A stretch of DNA of 18,848 nucleotides from Bacteroidota bacterium (GTDB lineage: Bacteria > Bacteroidota > Bacteroidia > JAADEI01), in assembly GCA_015490475.1 (NCBI GenBank), contig WFXT01000014.1, positions 1 through 18,848 on the forward strand, written 5' to 3'. How positions within the stretch are numbered: the first letter of the stretch is position 1; every line of letters begins with the position of its first letter. Positions 1-8,369 of the stretch are shown here, piece by piece. Both the position numbers and the translations under genes were made by a program. The notes beneath the pieces are model-generated. The model was not told where the DNA came from, did not search any database, and saw only the letters and a program-made list of their open reading frames with translations.

Positions 1-1281
1 ATTATATGGCAGGATTCTCTAAAAAGAATGGAAAATGAATTGATTAGGCTTCAGGCTAGAAAACAGGCTATAGAATTAGCATTAAGAAGTTTTGAGGTGA
101 CTAACGTTATTGGTGGAAAAGCTAATCCAAGCCAATGGATTTAACACAAAATAACCACTGCCGAACAATTTTTTAAAGAAAAAACCGAGATAGAATTACA
201 GATTAAGCAACTGCAACAAAACATTGAATCGGTAAAAAAATTCTTAAACGATGCTGGACTGTCGGGCGAGGACAAACAGACAGTTATCCTCATAAGACCA
301 AATGTTACAAAAACCAATCAATATAAGTTGATAATGAGAATAACCACATACGAATATGATGTTGAACCAGTAATGGAAGTGCACATAATGGATAAACAAG
401 AATCTCAAATGAGGATAAATTGGATAATAAAAATGAATCAAACGACCGGATTTGACTGGATAAACACAACGGTGGTGTATCATCCTTCCTATGTAGTGTT
501 TAATCAGGAAGTGAATATCGAACGGGATATAGATTATCCCAAAATACTTTTTATGGAAGCCCGTCTTACAAAAAGGATTAAGAGAACCACAGATCAAAAG
601 GGTGAACCCACCTTGTATTCGTTTTACAGATCGCCCCTCAGAAAAGTTATTCCCTTAAAGATGACAAACATAGTGAAAGTGAAAGGTGTTACATTAGAAG
701 ATGGTATTACCAAGAGTCTACTGGTGATGACAAAAACCACAGATAGCCTTAATCTGAATTGGTATGCTTTTTCAGGGAGCAGGTTTGCATACTTAATGGC
801 TGTCTTTCCTGTGAAAGTTCTTTATCCTTTGATCTCAACAAAAATGGTTTTATATTATAATGGGATGCTTGTTGGTGAAAGGAAAACTCCTATTTATGGA
901 AGCATAACAGACACTGTTATAACTCCCATAGTTCCTAACCACTATGTGAGCACCCAAACAAGCTTTTATGACCCGACAGAAAAGGTTGGCTTGTTCAAGA
1001 TTAGAAAAGAAATTGGATACATTGCCACATTGCGAAATAATAGCAATAAACCAATAAATGTTAAATATGTGATGTATGTGATTGTTAGATCTTCTCTGAT
1101 AGATTTTTATGTACAAAGTCAAACTGAACCATTTATAAGTTATGATGGCTATTATCATATTTTGACGTGGGAAGTTCAGATTCCTGCCCGTGGAATCGTT
1201 AATTTACCTTATACAATAGTACTCACAACAAAAAAGAAATATGACATTGTCATTAACAATGAAGAAGGTTTGTTTCCTTAG
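1..1281 (+). pseudogene. MuiA-like DUF4139 protein, interrupted by an in-frame stop (5' end outside window)
   Basis: One reading frame runs from base 1 to the TAG at 1279-1281 and is broken only by a TAA at 142-144. The part before the stop (47 codons) and about 60 codons after it read as Glu/Lys/Gln/Leu-rich coiled coil (LKRMENELIRLQARKQAIEL before; KTEIELQIKQLQQNIESVKK after). This is the middle coiled coil of MuiA/DUF4139 proteins. The rest, from about 328, is the beta-rich DUF4139 region, ending in the family-like pattern of a charged 'RNNSNKPINVK' strand, a 'YYHILTWEVQIPARGIVNLPY' turn and 'VLTTKKKYD'. Because both halves continue in the same frame and same family order, I read this as one gene with a nonsense lesion. 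The piece from ATG 328 could be translated alone but would lack the N-terminal DUF4140-like and coiled-coil parts. The family's role is poorly known. A sequencing error is the main alternative. Confidence 0.75.
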
Positions 1282-1282
1282 G

Positions 1283-1855
1283 TCAAGTTTTTGATTTTAG
1301 CTTGTCCCGTAGGGTTAGTATTAATTCGTACACTCTTTTGGCATCTGGGATGTCATAGAACGCCGGGTATGATTTTTCTTTGCCGAAAAGAAATATTTCA
1401 AGTCCTGTGTTAACATACATCCCGTGAGATAAAGGCACATGGCTGAATTGGATAGTTCCAGAACCATCTTCTTTGAGTTTCAAAGTGATAGTGGCGATAG
1501 AATCAATAAACAGCTGTTGTACGCTATTGCCTGTACGTATAAGGACCCTCTTGTTAGTAAGGGCATAATAGGTTCTTTTTCGTGTGTAGTATTTATAAAT
1601 AAAGCGCCCAACAAAATAGTATAGGGAAATTAACAATACAAATAACCCTATAACTAAGAAAAATTTCGGTGCATTAGAAAAAGCCACTATACTAAACCAG
1701 AATAAACTAAAGGCTAACATGAAAATACTTAAGGGAACAAGGAAGAAGTCTGCTTTTGTGAAAAGTACAGAAGGGTCGGGCTGTCCAACCCATAAAATCT
1801 TTTCTTCCTTAGTTAAATATGGCAAAAACAACTTCTGGATTTCTAATTCGTTCAT
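1283..1855 (-). CDS. PH domain (YdbS/YdbT-like) membrane protein
   Basis: A 190-residue protein with two hydrophobic helices at about residues 36-59 and 64-86, followed by a charged stretch and the motif YALTNKRVLI at 97-106. That motif is the hallmark first strand of bacterial PH (bPH2/YdbT-type) domains. The N-terminus carries the usual 'LTKEEKILWVGQP' lead-in (about 14-26). The likely placement is two inner-membrane helices with the PH-like domain in the cytoplasm. The function of this family is not established. Its stop codon lies one base from the stop of the convergent DUF4139-type frame, so there is no room for a private terminator. No clear Shine-Dalgarno precedes the ATG at 1855. The gene has no visible lesion, unlike its neighbours on both sides. 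Confidence 0.8.
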   Translation of the reverse strand: MNELEIQKLFLPYLTKEEKILWVGQPDPSVLFTKADFFLVPLSIFMLAFSLFWFSIVAFSNAPKFFLVIGLFVLLISLYYFVGRFIYKYYTRKRTYYALTNKRVLIRTGNSVQQLFIDSIATITLKLKEDGSGTIQFSHVPLSHGMYVNTGLEIFLFGKEKSYPAFYDIPDAKRVYELILTLRDKLKSKT

Positions 1856-1969
1856 TCTGGAATTGTTTGGACAAAGCTAATAGATATAGTTATTTCAAGT
1901 ATAGCGAACTCTGGATGATATTAGTATGTTTCATAAAATGGAATTCAAAAAGGAAACACTACACGTAAG

Positions 1970-2263
1970 ATGAAGAAACTGAACGAAATAGCAAGGGTTA
2001 TAGCTCAACACAAAGCTGACTAAAAAAAAGCATACGGCTTAAAAGAGATTGGTATATTTGGTTCTATTGTGAGGCAAGAAGCAAGGGAAGACAGTGATAT
2101 AGATATATTGGTTGAATTTGAAAAACCTATAGGGTTATTTAAATTTCTGGAATTGGAAGAACATCTTAGTCAACTATTAGGCAGAAAAGTGGACCTTGTT
2201 TCTAAAAATGCTTTAAAACCACACATTGGAAAGTACATCCTTGATGAAGTCATAATGATATGA
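1970..2263 (+). pseudogene. MntA-like minimal nucleotidyltransferase antitoxin, in-frame stop
   Basis: From ATG 1970 the frame reads MKKLNEIARVIAQHKAD, then a TAA at 2021-2023, then continues in frame to the TGA at 2261-2263. After the stop comes the minimal-nucleotidyltransferase signature GS-x10-DxD (GSIVRQEAREDSDID, 2060-2104), then 'ILVEFEKPIGLFKFLELEEH' and 'GRKVDLVSKNALKPHIGKYI', which is the usual MNT family order. MntA-type proteins neutralise HEPN toxins by AMPylating a tyrosine beside the toxin's active site. The only later start in frame that I see is GTG 2069. It would remove the catalytic Gly-Ser, so the shorter product would not be active. The stop overlaps the ATG of the toxin gene by four bases (ATGA), the typical arrangement of this module. 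Most likely a pseudogene; a base-calling error is possible. Confidence 0.8.
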
Positions 2264-2608
2264 AGCGAACATATAAAGATTACGTATTGGATATTATAAA
2301 CGCCACTAACGATATTGAGGAATTCACGGCAGGAATGGATTTTCTTTCTTTCTCTCAGGACAAGAAAACAATTAATGCCGTCATTAGAAGCCTTGAAGTA
2401 ATTGGTGAAGCCGTCAAAAAGATTCCTCCAGACATCAGAGAAAAATTTCCTGATATCCCATGGATATATTGCAGGAATGAGAGATAAGTTAATACACGAG
2501 TATCATGGGATTGACCTTGCTATAATCTAGGAAGTTGTGAAGACGGAACTGCCTCCACTTAAACCAAAACTTCAAAAACTTTTAAAATATTTGCAAAGCA
2601 TAGAATAA
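2260..2608 (+). pseudogene. HepT-like HEPN (DUF86) ribonuclease toxin, frameshifted
   Basis: From ATG 2260 the protein matches the HepT/DUF86 pattern: 'YKDYVLDIINATNDIEEFTA', 'DKKTINAVIRSLEVIGEAVK', 'FPDIPW'. Just after Trp (2461-2463) the frame fails and stops at 2485-2487. The missing half continues in another frame from about 2468: IAGMRDKLIHEYHGIDLAII, then TAG at 2528-2530, then EVVKTELPPLKPKLQKLLKY and TAA at 2606-2608. The catalytic RX4HXY motif (RDKLIHEY, 2480-2503) therefore lies in the shifted frame. Family members usually have six bases between the Trp codon and the Ile-Ala-Gly codons; here there are four, so a two-base deletion is likely. The TAG sits where the family often has Trp. 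Two separate lesions make decay more likely than a single sequencing error. Confidence 0.82.
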
Positions 2609-2615
2609 CACAGCA

Positions 2616-4373
2616 TTAATTCTCAGGATAAACCACTACAAAGAAACCCGAACGGGCATACTCCGTTCCATTTGAGTGTTTGGCAATGATTTGATAGGTG
2701 TATGTTCCTGCAGGGACTTTGTTACCTCTATATGTTCCGTCCCATCCCTGTGTTGGGTCAGTGGTCGCAAAGACAATTTGCCCATAGCGGTTGTATATGC
2801 GGAATTCATATTCAATCCACTGGTCATATCTCATGATAGGTTTAAACACACTTCCTGTAGTTGGGTCAAAAGCGTTAGGCATATATATAACTACCTTTTG
2901 ATAATCACAAATGACAGGGGAACAGGCTTGCAAATCTTGAACATATGGATTATTTTCCTCTTCAATACACACACGATAACAGAAAAGTCCTGTTTCACTG
3001 TTTCTGGTTCTTATTTCGTCCGTTAAGGTTGTCACTGAAGAGTCAAGGGTGTATATCACTTTCCAGTCCTGATTATCTATCCTTCTCCAGACATATTGAA
3101 TTCGGGGTGTTCCCGTCCACTCTTCATATTTATTCCACTCAAGGAAGTTGACAAAAGCCTGAGAAGCCTTGACTTTTAAATGGACTGTCCTTGCAAAGTT
3201 ATCGGTTATGTACTTGCGTCCACAACTGTCGTCTGCTTCAATGATGTAATACACTGGTGCTATGGTGGGGTCAGTGAGAGAATCCACGTATTGATAAACA
3301 CTTTGCCGTGTCCATGGAATGTTCTCTACTGGAAGGGGCGAACTATTATTATACTCCTGTCTGCGGATAACCATTCTGGCAAGGTCTGCAGTGCTATCCA
3401 CATACCAGATGAGACGAACTGCTGAATCAATGTCCACAGTGGCAACCATTATCTTAAATATATCTGGGGACTTAACAAACTCTGTTATCTGACACACTCT
3501 ATTAGATGACACTCTATCTGTGTTAACAGTTGCATAAACACGTGTACATAAAGTATCCTTTTCTCTTTGTAGTGCGATAGTATATGTTGTATCTGTTCCA
3601 ATATTTTCTGCCGATGTGTTTTGATTTATGGACCACGTTGGGAAGTAATCAGAAACGTTAAAGCCACGGTAATTAGTCCAGTTCATTACTGCCTGCTCCT
3701 TACATCTTTCTATTGATGTCTTAAGGAAAATAGTGGTGTGTGTAGAGTCCTGTAGGGGACCTATTGTTCCACAACTATCCATTAAGGCAATGGTATAGGT
3801 CTCTGGATGTTGACTTGCTTCCACTGGTCTAAGGGGATGATTTATAGTGTGCCAGTAGGAATCAACGGGATGGGGGACGGTATCAAGGGGCAAGAAATTG
3901 CCTGCCACACTATCATAGACATAAACAACATAAGCATAAGCATCTGGTTCAGACGATGGATACCATCTAATCAACACGCTATCGTTGGACTCCACTGAGA
4001 CAGACCTAATCAAAGGTGGTTGTGGTTGTTTGCTATCTAATGTGTCCGATGAAATAACGGGTGTTCCATTGCACGATGGGTCATCGGTAACGTAATAATA
4101 CCATGTCTGTGAATTTGCATTAGCACCCACATGCGTGTAAGTAGGTGGACTAAGGGGCACTGAAGCAAGCAATGTATAGGGACCATTCCTATTCGTTGAA
4201 GCATAAATGTAAACGGGACCACAGTTGAAAGGTTGTGGTTGCCACGTTAACACAACATCTCCATTAGGCTGGGGAACTGCACAAACTAACTTGGGGGGCA
4301 TAGTCTGTCCATACATAATGCCCACAGAAACAATTCCATATAAGGTGACCTGACATAAACTCCTTAACTTCAT
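2616..4373 (-). CDS. Secreted protein with T9SS type B (gliding-motility CHU_C) sorting domain
   Basis: 585 residues. A signal peptide covers about residues 1-22 (hydrophobic VTLYGIVSVGIMYG, then QT). The body carries repeated fibronectin-III-like stretches, with phrases such as 'PNGDVVLTWQPQP' (near 36-48), 'NDSVLIRWYPSSEPDAYAYV' and 'SAVRLIWYVDSTADLARMVI'. The last 90 or so residues form a type B sorting domain: 'YMPNAFDPTTGSVFKP', 'YEFRIYNRYGQIVF', 'GWDGTYRGNKVPAGTYTYQI', and a final beta strand. Such domains direct export through the type IX secretion system, so the product is expected at the cell surface or outside. No enzymatic domain is visible; an adhesin-like or structural role is only a guess. 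It is the last gene of the minus-strand run, 41 bases after the LuxC-type gene, with an AGGT element five bases before its ATG. It stops eight bases from the end of the hepT remnant, which converges on it. Confidence 0.88.
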   Translation of the reverse strand: MKLRSLCQVTLYGIVSVGIMYGQTMPPKLVCAVPQPNGDVVLTWQPQPFNCGPVYIYASTNRNGPYTLLASVPLSPPTYTHVGANANSQTWYYYVTDDPSCNGTPVISSDTLDSKQPQPPLIRSVSVESNDSVLIRWYPSSEPDAYAYVVYVYDSVAGNFLPLDTVPHPVDSYWHTINHPLRPVEASQHPETYTIALMDSCGTIGPLQDSTHTTIFLKTSIERCKEQAVMNWTNYRGFNVSDYFPTWSINQNTSAENIGTDTTYTIALQREKDTLCTRVYATVNTDRVSSNRVCQITEFVKSPDIFKIMVATVDIDSAVRLIWYVDSTADLARMVIRRQEYNNSSPLPVENIPWTRQSVYQYVDSLTDPTIAPVYYIIEADDSCGRKYITDNFARTVHLKVKASQAFVNFLEWNKYEEWTGTPRIQYVWRRIDNQDWKVIYTLDSSVTTLTDEIRTRNSETGLFCYRVCIEEENNPYVQDLQACSPVICDYQKVVIYMPNAFDPTTGSVFKPIMRYDQWIEYEFRIYNRYGQIVFATTDPTQGWDGTYRGNKVPAGTYTYQIIAKHSNGTEYARSGFFVVVYPEN

Positions 4374-4414
4374 GTTTACCTATGAACGTATGTAAAGGCT
4401 CATCTGTTGTAAAT

Positions 4415-5461
4415 CTAAGTCTTAACGGTTTCATATACTTCTTCTAAAAGAAATTTCATGGTGTCAATATGGTCTGCATAGTCCCATAATTGTGGATATT
4501 GCGTTTTCCCTAAGGGAACACGATAGGGCAGGTCTTCAATATTTGAAGCCACACATTGGATAGTATATGATAACTCAACTACTCTGTTTCTGGCATCATT
4601 AAAATCCTTATAGTATGACACGTGCAAAACACTAACTGGTGAAAAAACATTGTCTGTTTCTCGTAATAATATAGTTTCTCCCTGCAAGTGTGGAATCTTG
4701 TTAAGAAGAAAAACCGCCAGATTGTAATCGTAATTGTTCATGTATAGGTTATGTTGTTTTACATGAGCGAAATGGTTGTCCCATATTTTCAAGGGCTTTT
4801 TCCAGTCGTATCCCTCCGGGGCAATCAAGAAAGAAACATTTCTGCATCCAAACCCAAAGTATGTGAAAATATCATATCCAAGTTTAATAAGGTCATCTTC
4901 CGACTCTTCACCTGTTAATATAGCCATACTTGTTCTTGAACCTCTAATGATATTTGGATATTTGCCAAAGTATTGCTTAAACACTCGCATTGTATGAGTG
5001 CTACCGGTGGCAATTATTGCATCAACAGACTTTAGTTGGTCCACTTCCTGTATGTAATCCCGAAGGGAAGGTTCTGCTTCATACCAGAGAGTTAAAACCC
5101 ATCTCATAAGAACCGAATCTTTGGAAGACAATTTAACCTGTGCTTTATGCCCACTGATTAAAACACATATAACATCATGCAAACCCACCAAAGGTAAATT
5201 GCCGGGCAAAACGAGCCCTATGGTAAGCAATTCACGTTCAGTATTCAATAACTCTACATAAGGCTGTAGCCAACGTTCTATTTTTTCAGGTTGCAGGGCA
5301 TCATACCATGCATCAAGGGCAATATTTATGTGTTCAAAGGTAAACCATGGATTAACATCCTTTGCTTTTCTTATAATGGGAATTAAACGTTCTCTTCGTT
5401 GCGGTGCAATGTTTTCCCTTAACCAATGTAATAAACCAACTCGTTTTTCCAATTCTATCAT
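4415..5461 (-). CDS. LuxC-type acyl-CoA reductase
   Basis: About 348 residues from ATG 5461. LuxC-family enzymes reduce acyl-CoA (or acyl-enzyme) to aldehyde with NADPH through a cysteine thioester. The expected pieces are present: 'VLPGNLPLVGLHD' near residues 84-96, 'ATGST' near 151-155, 'IIRGSRTSMAILTGEE' near 171-186, and the catalytic cysteine in FGFGCRNVS, Cys206. The C-terminal half fits the Bacteroidota acyl-CoA reductase family. A longer start at 5473 is possible, but 5461 gives a four-base ATGA overlap with the korB stop and starts MIELEKRV, like family members. In many Bacteroidota this gene sits beside a ferredoxin gene; here it follows the ferredoxin-dependent korAB. The physiological product (aldehyde, alcohol or lipid precursor) cannot be told from sequence. 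Confidence 0.87.
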   Translation of the reverse strand: MIELEKRVGLLHWLRENIAPQRRERLIPIIRKAKDVNPWFTFEHINIALDAWYDALQPEKIERWLQPYVELLNTERELLTIGLVLPGNLPLVGLHDVICVLISGHKAQVKLSSKDSVLMRWVLTLWYEAEPSLRDYIQEVDQLKSVDAIIATGSTHTMRVFKQYFGKYPNIIRGSRTSMAILTGEESEDDLIKLGYDIFTYFGFGCRNVSFLIAPEGYDWKKPLKIWDNHFAHVKQHNLYMNNYDYNLAVFLLNKIPHLQGETILLRETDNVFSPVSVLHVSYYKDFNDARNRVVELSYTIQCVASNIEDLPYRVPLGKTQYPQLWDYADHIDTMKFLLEEVYETVKT

Positions 5462-6480
5462 TTTACCTGCCATGTTTCATCTCCATACAGAAGGTCTTGT
5501 AAAGAGACTTCTCCCATTTTTTCTTTTGCCCTGTCCCGCTGTTGTCGTAATTGTTCCTCATATGTAGGTTTTCTAACTCTATAAAATACTCCAAAGGGAC
5601 GTGGGACATGTTCTGCTGGTCCGAACAAGGAAGCCACAAGCATCGCTTTTTCAAGACTTGTCTCATCGTGCACATAAACATTCCCTGGTAATGAGCCTTC
5701 AGGCTCTATCTTCACAACTTTTAACCTACCATTTTCTACAACAAGGCATTTATCTCTGTTAACGCCAAATATTGCTGGCTCTCCGTGTTTAAGAAATATA
5801 GTTGTCTCGGGCTGTTTCTTTTTATCGGTGAAATCTGCAAATGCTCCATCATTAAAAACATTACAGTTCTGGTATATTTCTACAAAAGACACTCCCTTGT
5901 GATCATCTGCTTGCTTTAGAATCTCACGTTGATGTTTGACCTCTCTATCTATTGTTCTGGCAACGAAAGTGGCTCCTGCACTTAAAGCAAGCAACACGGG
6001 ATTAAAAGGATTTTCTGCAGTACCCCACGGCGATGACTTGGTTACCTTATACAACTCAGAAGTTGGTGAATATTGACCTTTTGTGAGACCATAAATTTCA
6101 TTGTTAAACAGTAAGATATTAATGTCCACATTACGTCTCAATGCATGAATAAGGTGATTGCCCCCTATTGCAAGGGCGTCTCCATCGCCTGTTATGACCC
6201 ACACACTCAGGTCGGGACGCATAACCTTTAAGCCTGTTGCTATGGCTGGTGCCCGACCATGTATTGTGTGCATTCCGTATGTGTTCATATAATAAGGAAA
6301 CCGTGATGAACAACCTATTCCGGAAATAAACACTACCTCATGTGGCTGATAGCCCTTTTCCGCAAGGACCGTCTGAACCTGTTTAAGGATGGCGTAATCA
6401 CCGCATCCCGGACACCACCTCGGCTCCTGAGAACTCTGAAAGTCAGAAGGCTTCAAAATCGTTCCTGTTGTCCCTGTCAT
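5458..6480 (-). CDS. korB: 2-oxoacid:ferredoxin oxidoreductase beta subunit (2-oxoglutarate type)
   Basis: 340 residues from ATG 6480. The beta subunit binds thiamine diphosphate and a 4Fe-4S cluster and, with KorA, converts 2-oxoglutarate plus CoA and oxidised ferredoxin to succinyl-CoA, CO2 and reduced ferredoxin, or the reverse. Four likely cluster cysteines are visible: WCPGCGD (Cys23, Cys26), GIGCSSR (Cys57) and YQNCNVF (Cys206). The thiamine-diphosphate/Mg motif starts at GDGD (98-101) and ends at LLFNNEIYGLTKGQ. The length is usual for the two-subunit Kor form. A GTG at 6483 lies just before the ATG and could also start the protein; ATG 6480 shares one base with the korA stop (TGATG). 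The exact 2-oxoacid is inferred from family resemblance; a pyruvate or branched-chain substrate cannot be excluded. Confidence 0.93.
   Translation of the reverse strand: MTGTTGTILKPSDFQSSQEPRWCPGCGDYAILKQVQTVLAEKGYQPHEVVFISGIGCSSRFPYYMNTYGMHTIHGRAPAIATGLKVMRPDLSVWVITGDGDALAIGGNHLIHALRRNVDINILLFNNEIYGLTKGQYSPTSELYKVTKSSPWGTAENPFNPVLLALSAGATFVARTIDREVKHQREILKQADDHKGVSFVEIYQNCNVFNDGAFADFTDKKKQPETTIFLKHGEPAIFGVNRDKCLVVENGRLKVVKIEPEGSLPGNVYVHDETSLEKAMLVASLFGPAEHVPRPFGVFYRVRKPTYEEQLRQQRDRAKEKMGEVSLQDLLYGDETWQVK
5465..5468 (-). promoter_or_regulatory. Ribosome binding site deciding the luxC-type start
   Basis: On the minus strand the sequence GGCAGGTAAA directly precedes ATG 5461. AGGT is a modest Shine-Dalgarno core with short spacing. 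Together with the ATGA overlap with the korB stop, it favours 5461 over the upstream ATG at 5473. The T9SS gene downstream has a very similar lead, ATAGGTAAAC before ATG 4373. Confidence 0.45.
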
Positions 6481-8306
6481 CACTTTAATAATTTCAACGC
6501 TTCACTCATTAATTCCCTTTCAGTAATCGGAACTCCTTGCACTTTATTAAACTGATAAACATTCATCAAAAACGTGCCCCTTAATAGGAAGGCTAATTGC
6601 CCCATATTCATTTCTACTACAAGAATTTTCTTAAACCTACCAAGCACCTCCTGTAAGTTGGATGGAAAGGGATTCAAGTACCTTATGTGCACATGCCCCA
6701 CAGAATAACCTTGCTCAACTAATTGTTTAACGACAGACCTGATAACTCCATAGGTTGAACCCCATCCCACAATAACAAGGTCTCCTTCCGGAACCCCTGT
6801 AGTAACCTCCTGTTCGGGAATGTCGTCTGCAACACGCTTAACTTTCTCTAAGCGTAACCGAACCATTTTTTCATGGTTAACAGGATCATAACTGACGTTT
6901 CCCGTTACGTCTTCTTTTTCCAGTCCTCCCACAACATGCTGTGCCCCTTCGGTTCCGGGAATAGCCCACCATCGGGCAAGAGTTTCTTCATCACGCATAT
7001 ATGGTTTATAATCACCATTTCCTCGCCAGATATGCGGTTTCCATTTGGGTAGATTATTAACATCAGGAATAATCCACGGTTCGGCTCCATTGGCAAGATA
7101 TAAGTCACTAAGAAGTATCACTGGTGTAATATGCGTAGTGGCTAACCTAACGGCTTCAATAGCCATATAGAAATTATCGGAAGGCGTTGCCGATGCCAGA
7201 ACAATTAAAGGTGCTTCTCCGTGCCTGCCAAACATCGCTTGCAAAAGGTCCGCCTGTTCCGGTTTAGTTGGCATACCAGTTGAAGGACCCGCCCTCTGAA
7301 CATCTATGACTATCACAGGAAGTTCAGTCATTACGGCAAGCCCCAATGCTTCACTCATCAATGACAATCCGGGACCACTGGTCGCTGTCACCCCAATTGC
7401 TCCTCCATACGCCGCCCCTATCGCAGAACTAATAGCCGCAATCTCATCTTCTGCCTGAATAGCAACCACATCCATATACCTATATCTTGCCATATCATGC
7501 AAAATATCCGACGCCGGTGTTATTGGATAAGATACAAAGTATAAGGGCAGACCACTCAGTTTACTGGCTGTTATTAACCCAAGAGCAGTAGCCTGATTAC
7601 CTGTAATAGTTCTATACCTTCCTTCCGGCAATGACGCTTTAGAAACCTTGATCTTGGGAATTTCTATCTCTAATGTCTCTCCAAGGTAATAGCCCGCTTC
7701 CAGAACTTTTAGATTAGCAGATAATATCTCTGGTTTATTGGCAAACTTCCTTCTAATTAAATCTTTGGCTATGTCTAAATCTCTGCTAAATATCCAGAAC
7801 ACAAGCCCTAATACGAACATATTACGTGTCCTGTCCTTAAGCTTCACGCTCAATGGCGAATCTTTCAATGCCTCACGAACCAGAGAAGTAATAGGAAGGC
7901 TTAAAACTTTATATTTTTTCTTCAAGTCATCATTTTCCAATGGATTGGTGTCATATCCCGCTAATCTCAGATTCTTTGCATCAAAAGCATCTGAATCGGC
8001 AATCAAGATACCCCCTTCCTTTAATAGATGAAGTGTTCTTTTTAATGCGGCAGGGTTCATGGCTACCAGAACGTCCACCTCATCCCCTGCCGTTAAGACT
8101 TCCTCCCTGCCAAAACGAACCTGAAAGCCAGATACTCCATATAGAGTTCCGCGTGGTGCCCTTATCTCCGCTGGATAGTCTGGAAAAGTGGCAATATCGT
8201 GTCCTTCCAACGCACTTTCAAACGAAAAATTAATGCCTGCCAGTTGCATTCCGTCCCCGCTGTCTCCAGCAAACCTAACAGTAACAGATGGCTTTTCTTG
8301 ACTCAT
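6480..8306 (-). CDS. korA: 2-oxoacid:ferredoxin oxidoreductase alpha subunit (gamma-alpha fusion)
   Basis: 608 residues, the usual length of the fused gamma-alpha subunit. The N-terminal gamma domain (about 9-190) opens with VRFAGDSGDGMQLAG. The alpha domain starts near residue 230 with 'GNQATALGLI', then 'SYPITPASDI', 'AEDEIAAISSAIGAAYGGAI', 'TSGPGLSLMSEA' and 'QRAGPSTGMPTKPEQADLLQ', all typical of the pyruvate-ferredoxin-oxidoreductase-like alpha chain of KorA. The C-terminal domain ('GDLVIVGWGSTYGVI', 'VHIRYLNPFP', 'VVEMNMGQLAFLLRG') is the transketolase-C-like part. It is translationally coupled to korB by a one-base overlap. No Shine-Dalgarno is seen before ATG 8306, and 63 bases separate it from the small membrane protein gene upstream, leaving room for a promoter that I cannot identify. 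Confidence 0.94.
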   Translation of the reverse strand: MSQEKPSVTVRFAGDSGDGMQLAGINFSFESALEGHDIATFPDYPAEIRAPRGTLYGVSGFQVRFGREEVLTAGDEVDVLVAMNPAALKRTLHLLKEGGILIADSDAFDAKNLRLAGYDTNPLENDDLKKKYKVLSLPITSLVREALKDSPLSVKLKDRTRNMFVLGLVFWIFSRDLDIAKDLIRRKFANKPEILSANLKVLEAGYYLGETLEIEIPKIKVSKASLPEGRYRTITGNQATALGLITASKLSGLPLYFVSYPITPASDILHDMARYRYMDVVAIQAEDEIAAISSAIGAAYGGAIGVTATSGPGLSLMSEALGLAVMTELPVIVIDVQRAGPSTGMPTKPEQADLLQAMFGRHGEAPLIVLASATPSDNFYMAIEAVRLATTHITPVILLSDLYLANGAEPWIIPDVNNLPKWKPHIWRGNGDYKPYMRDEETLARWWAIPGTEGAQHVVGGLEKEDVTGNVSYDPVNHEKMVRLRLEKVKRVADDIPEQEVTTGVPEGDLVIVGWGSTYGVIRSVVKQLVEQGYSVGHVHIRYLNPFPSNLQEVLGRFKKILVVEMNMGQLAFLLRGTFLMNVYQFNKVQGVPITERELMSEALKLLK

Positions 8307-8369
8307 AGCAATCAGTAAAGTTACGCAATATCATCACACTTTATTTTGACTCAGAAAACTTTTGTTTTA

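Noticed and set aside
244..597. 117-residue minus-strand frame rich in Phe, Tyr, Ile and His
   Set aside because: The composition is what the reverse complement of AT-rich coding sequence produces, and it lies over the DUF4139 frame.
2069..2263. 64-residue intact antitoxin from GTG 2069
   Set aside because: The frame is truly open, but this start would remove the catalytic Gly-Ser of the nucleotidyltransferase and the N-terminal helix seen upstream in the same frame. It is better read as part of a disrupted gene.
1..2608. Stop-codon reassignment (TAA read as an amino acid)
   Set aside because: TAA ends other genes in the window correctly, and the toxin gene also has a frameshift and a TAG, which reassignment of TAA would not explain.
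8355..8368. Possible terminator hairpin (AAAAC/GTTTT)
   Set aside because: The stem is only five AT-rich pairs and lies between two same-strand genes of one likely transcript; the stability would be too low.
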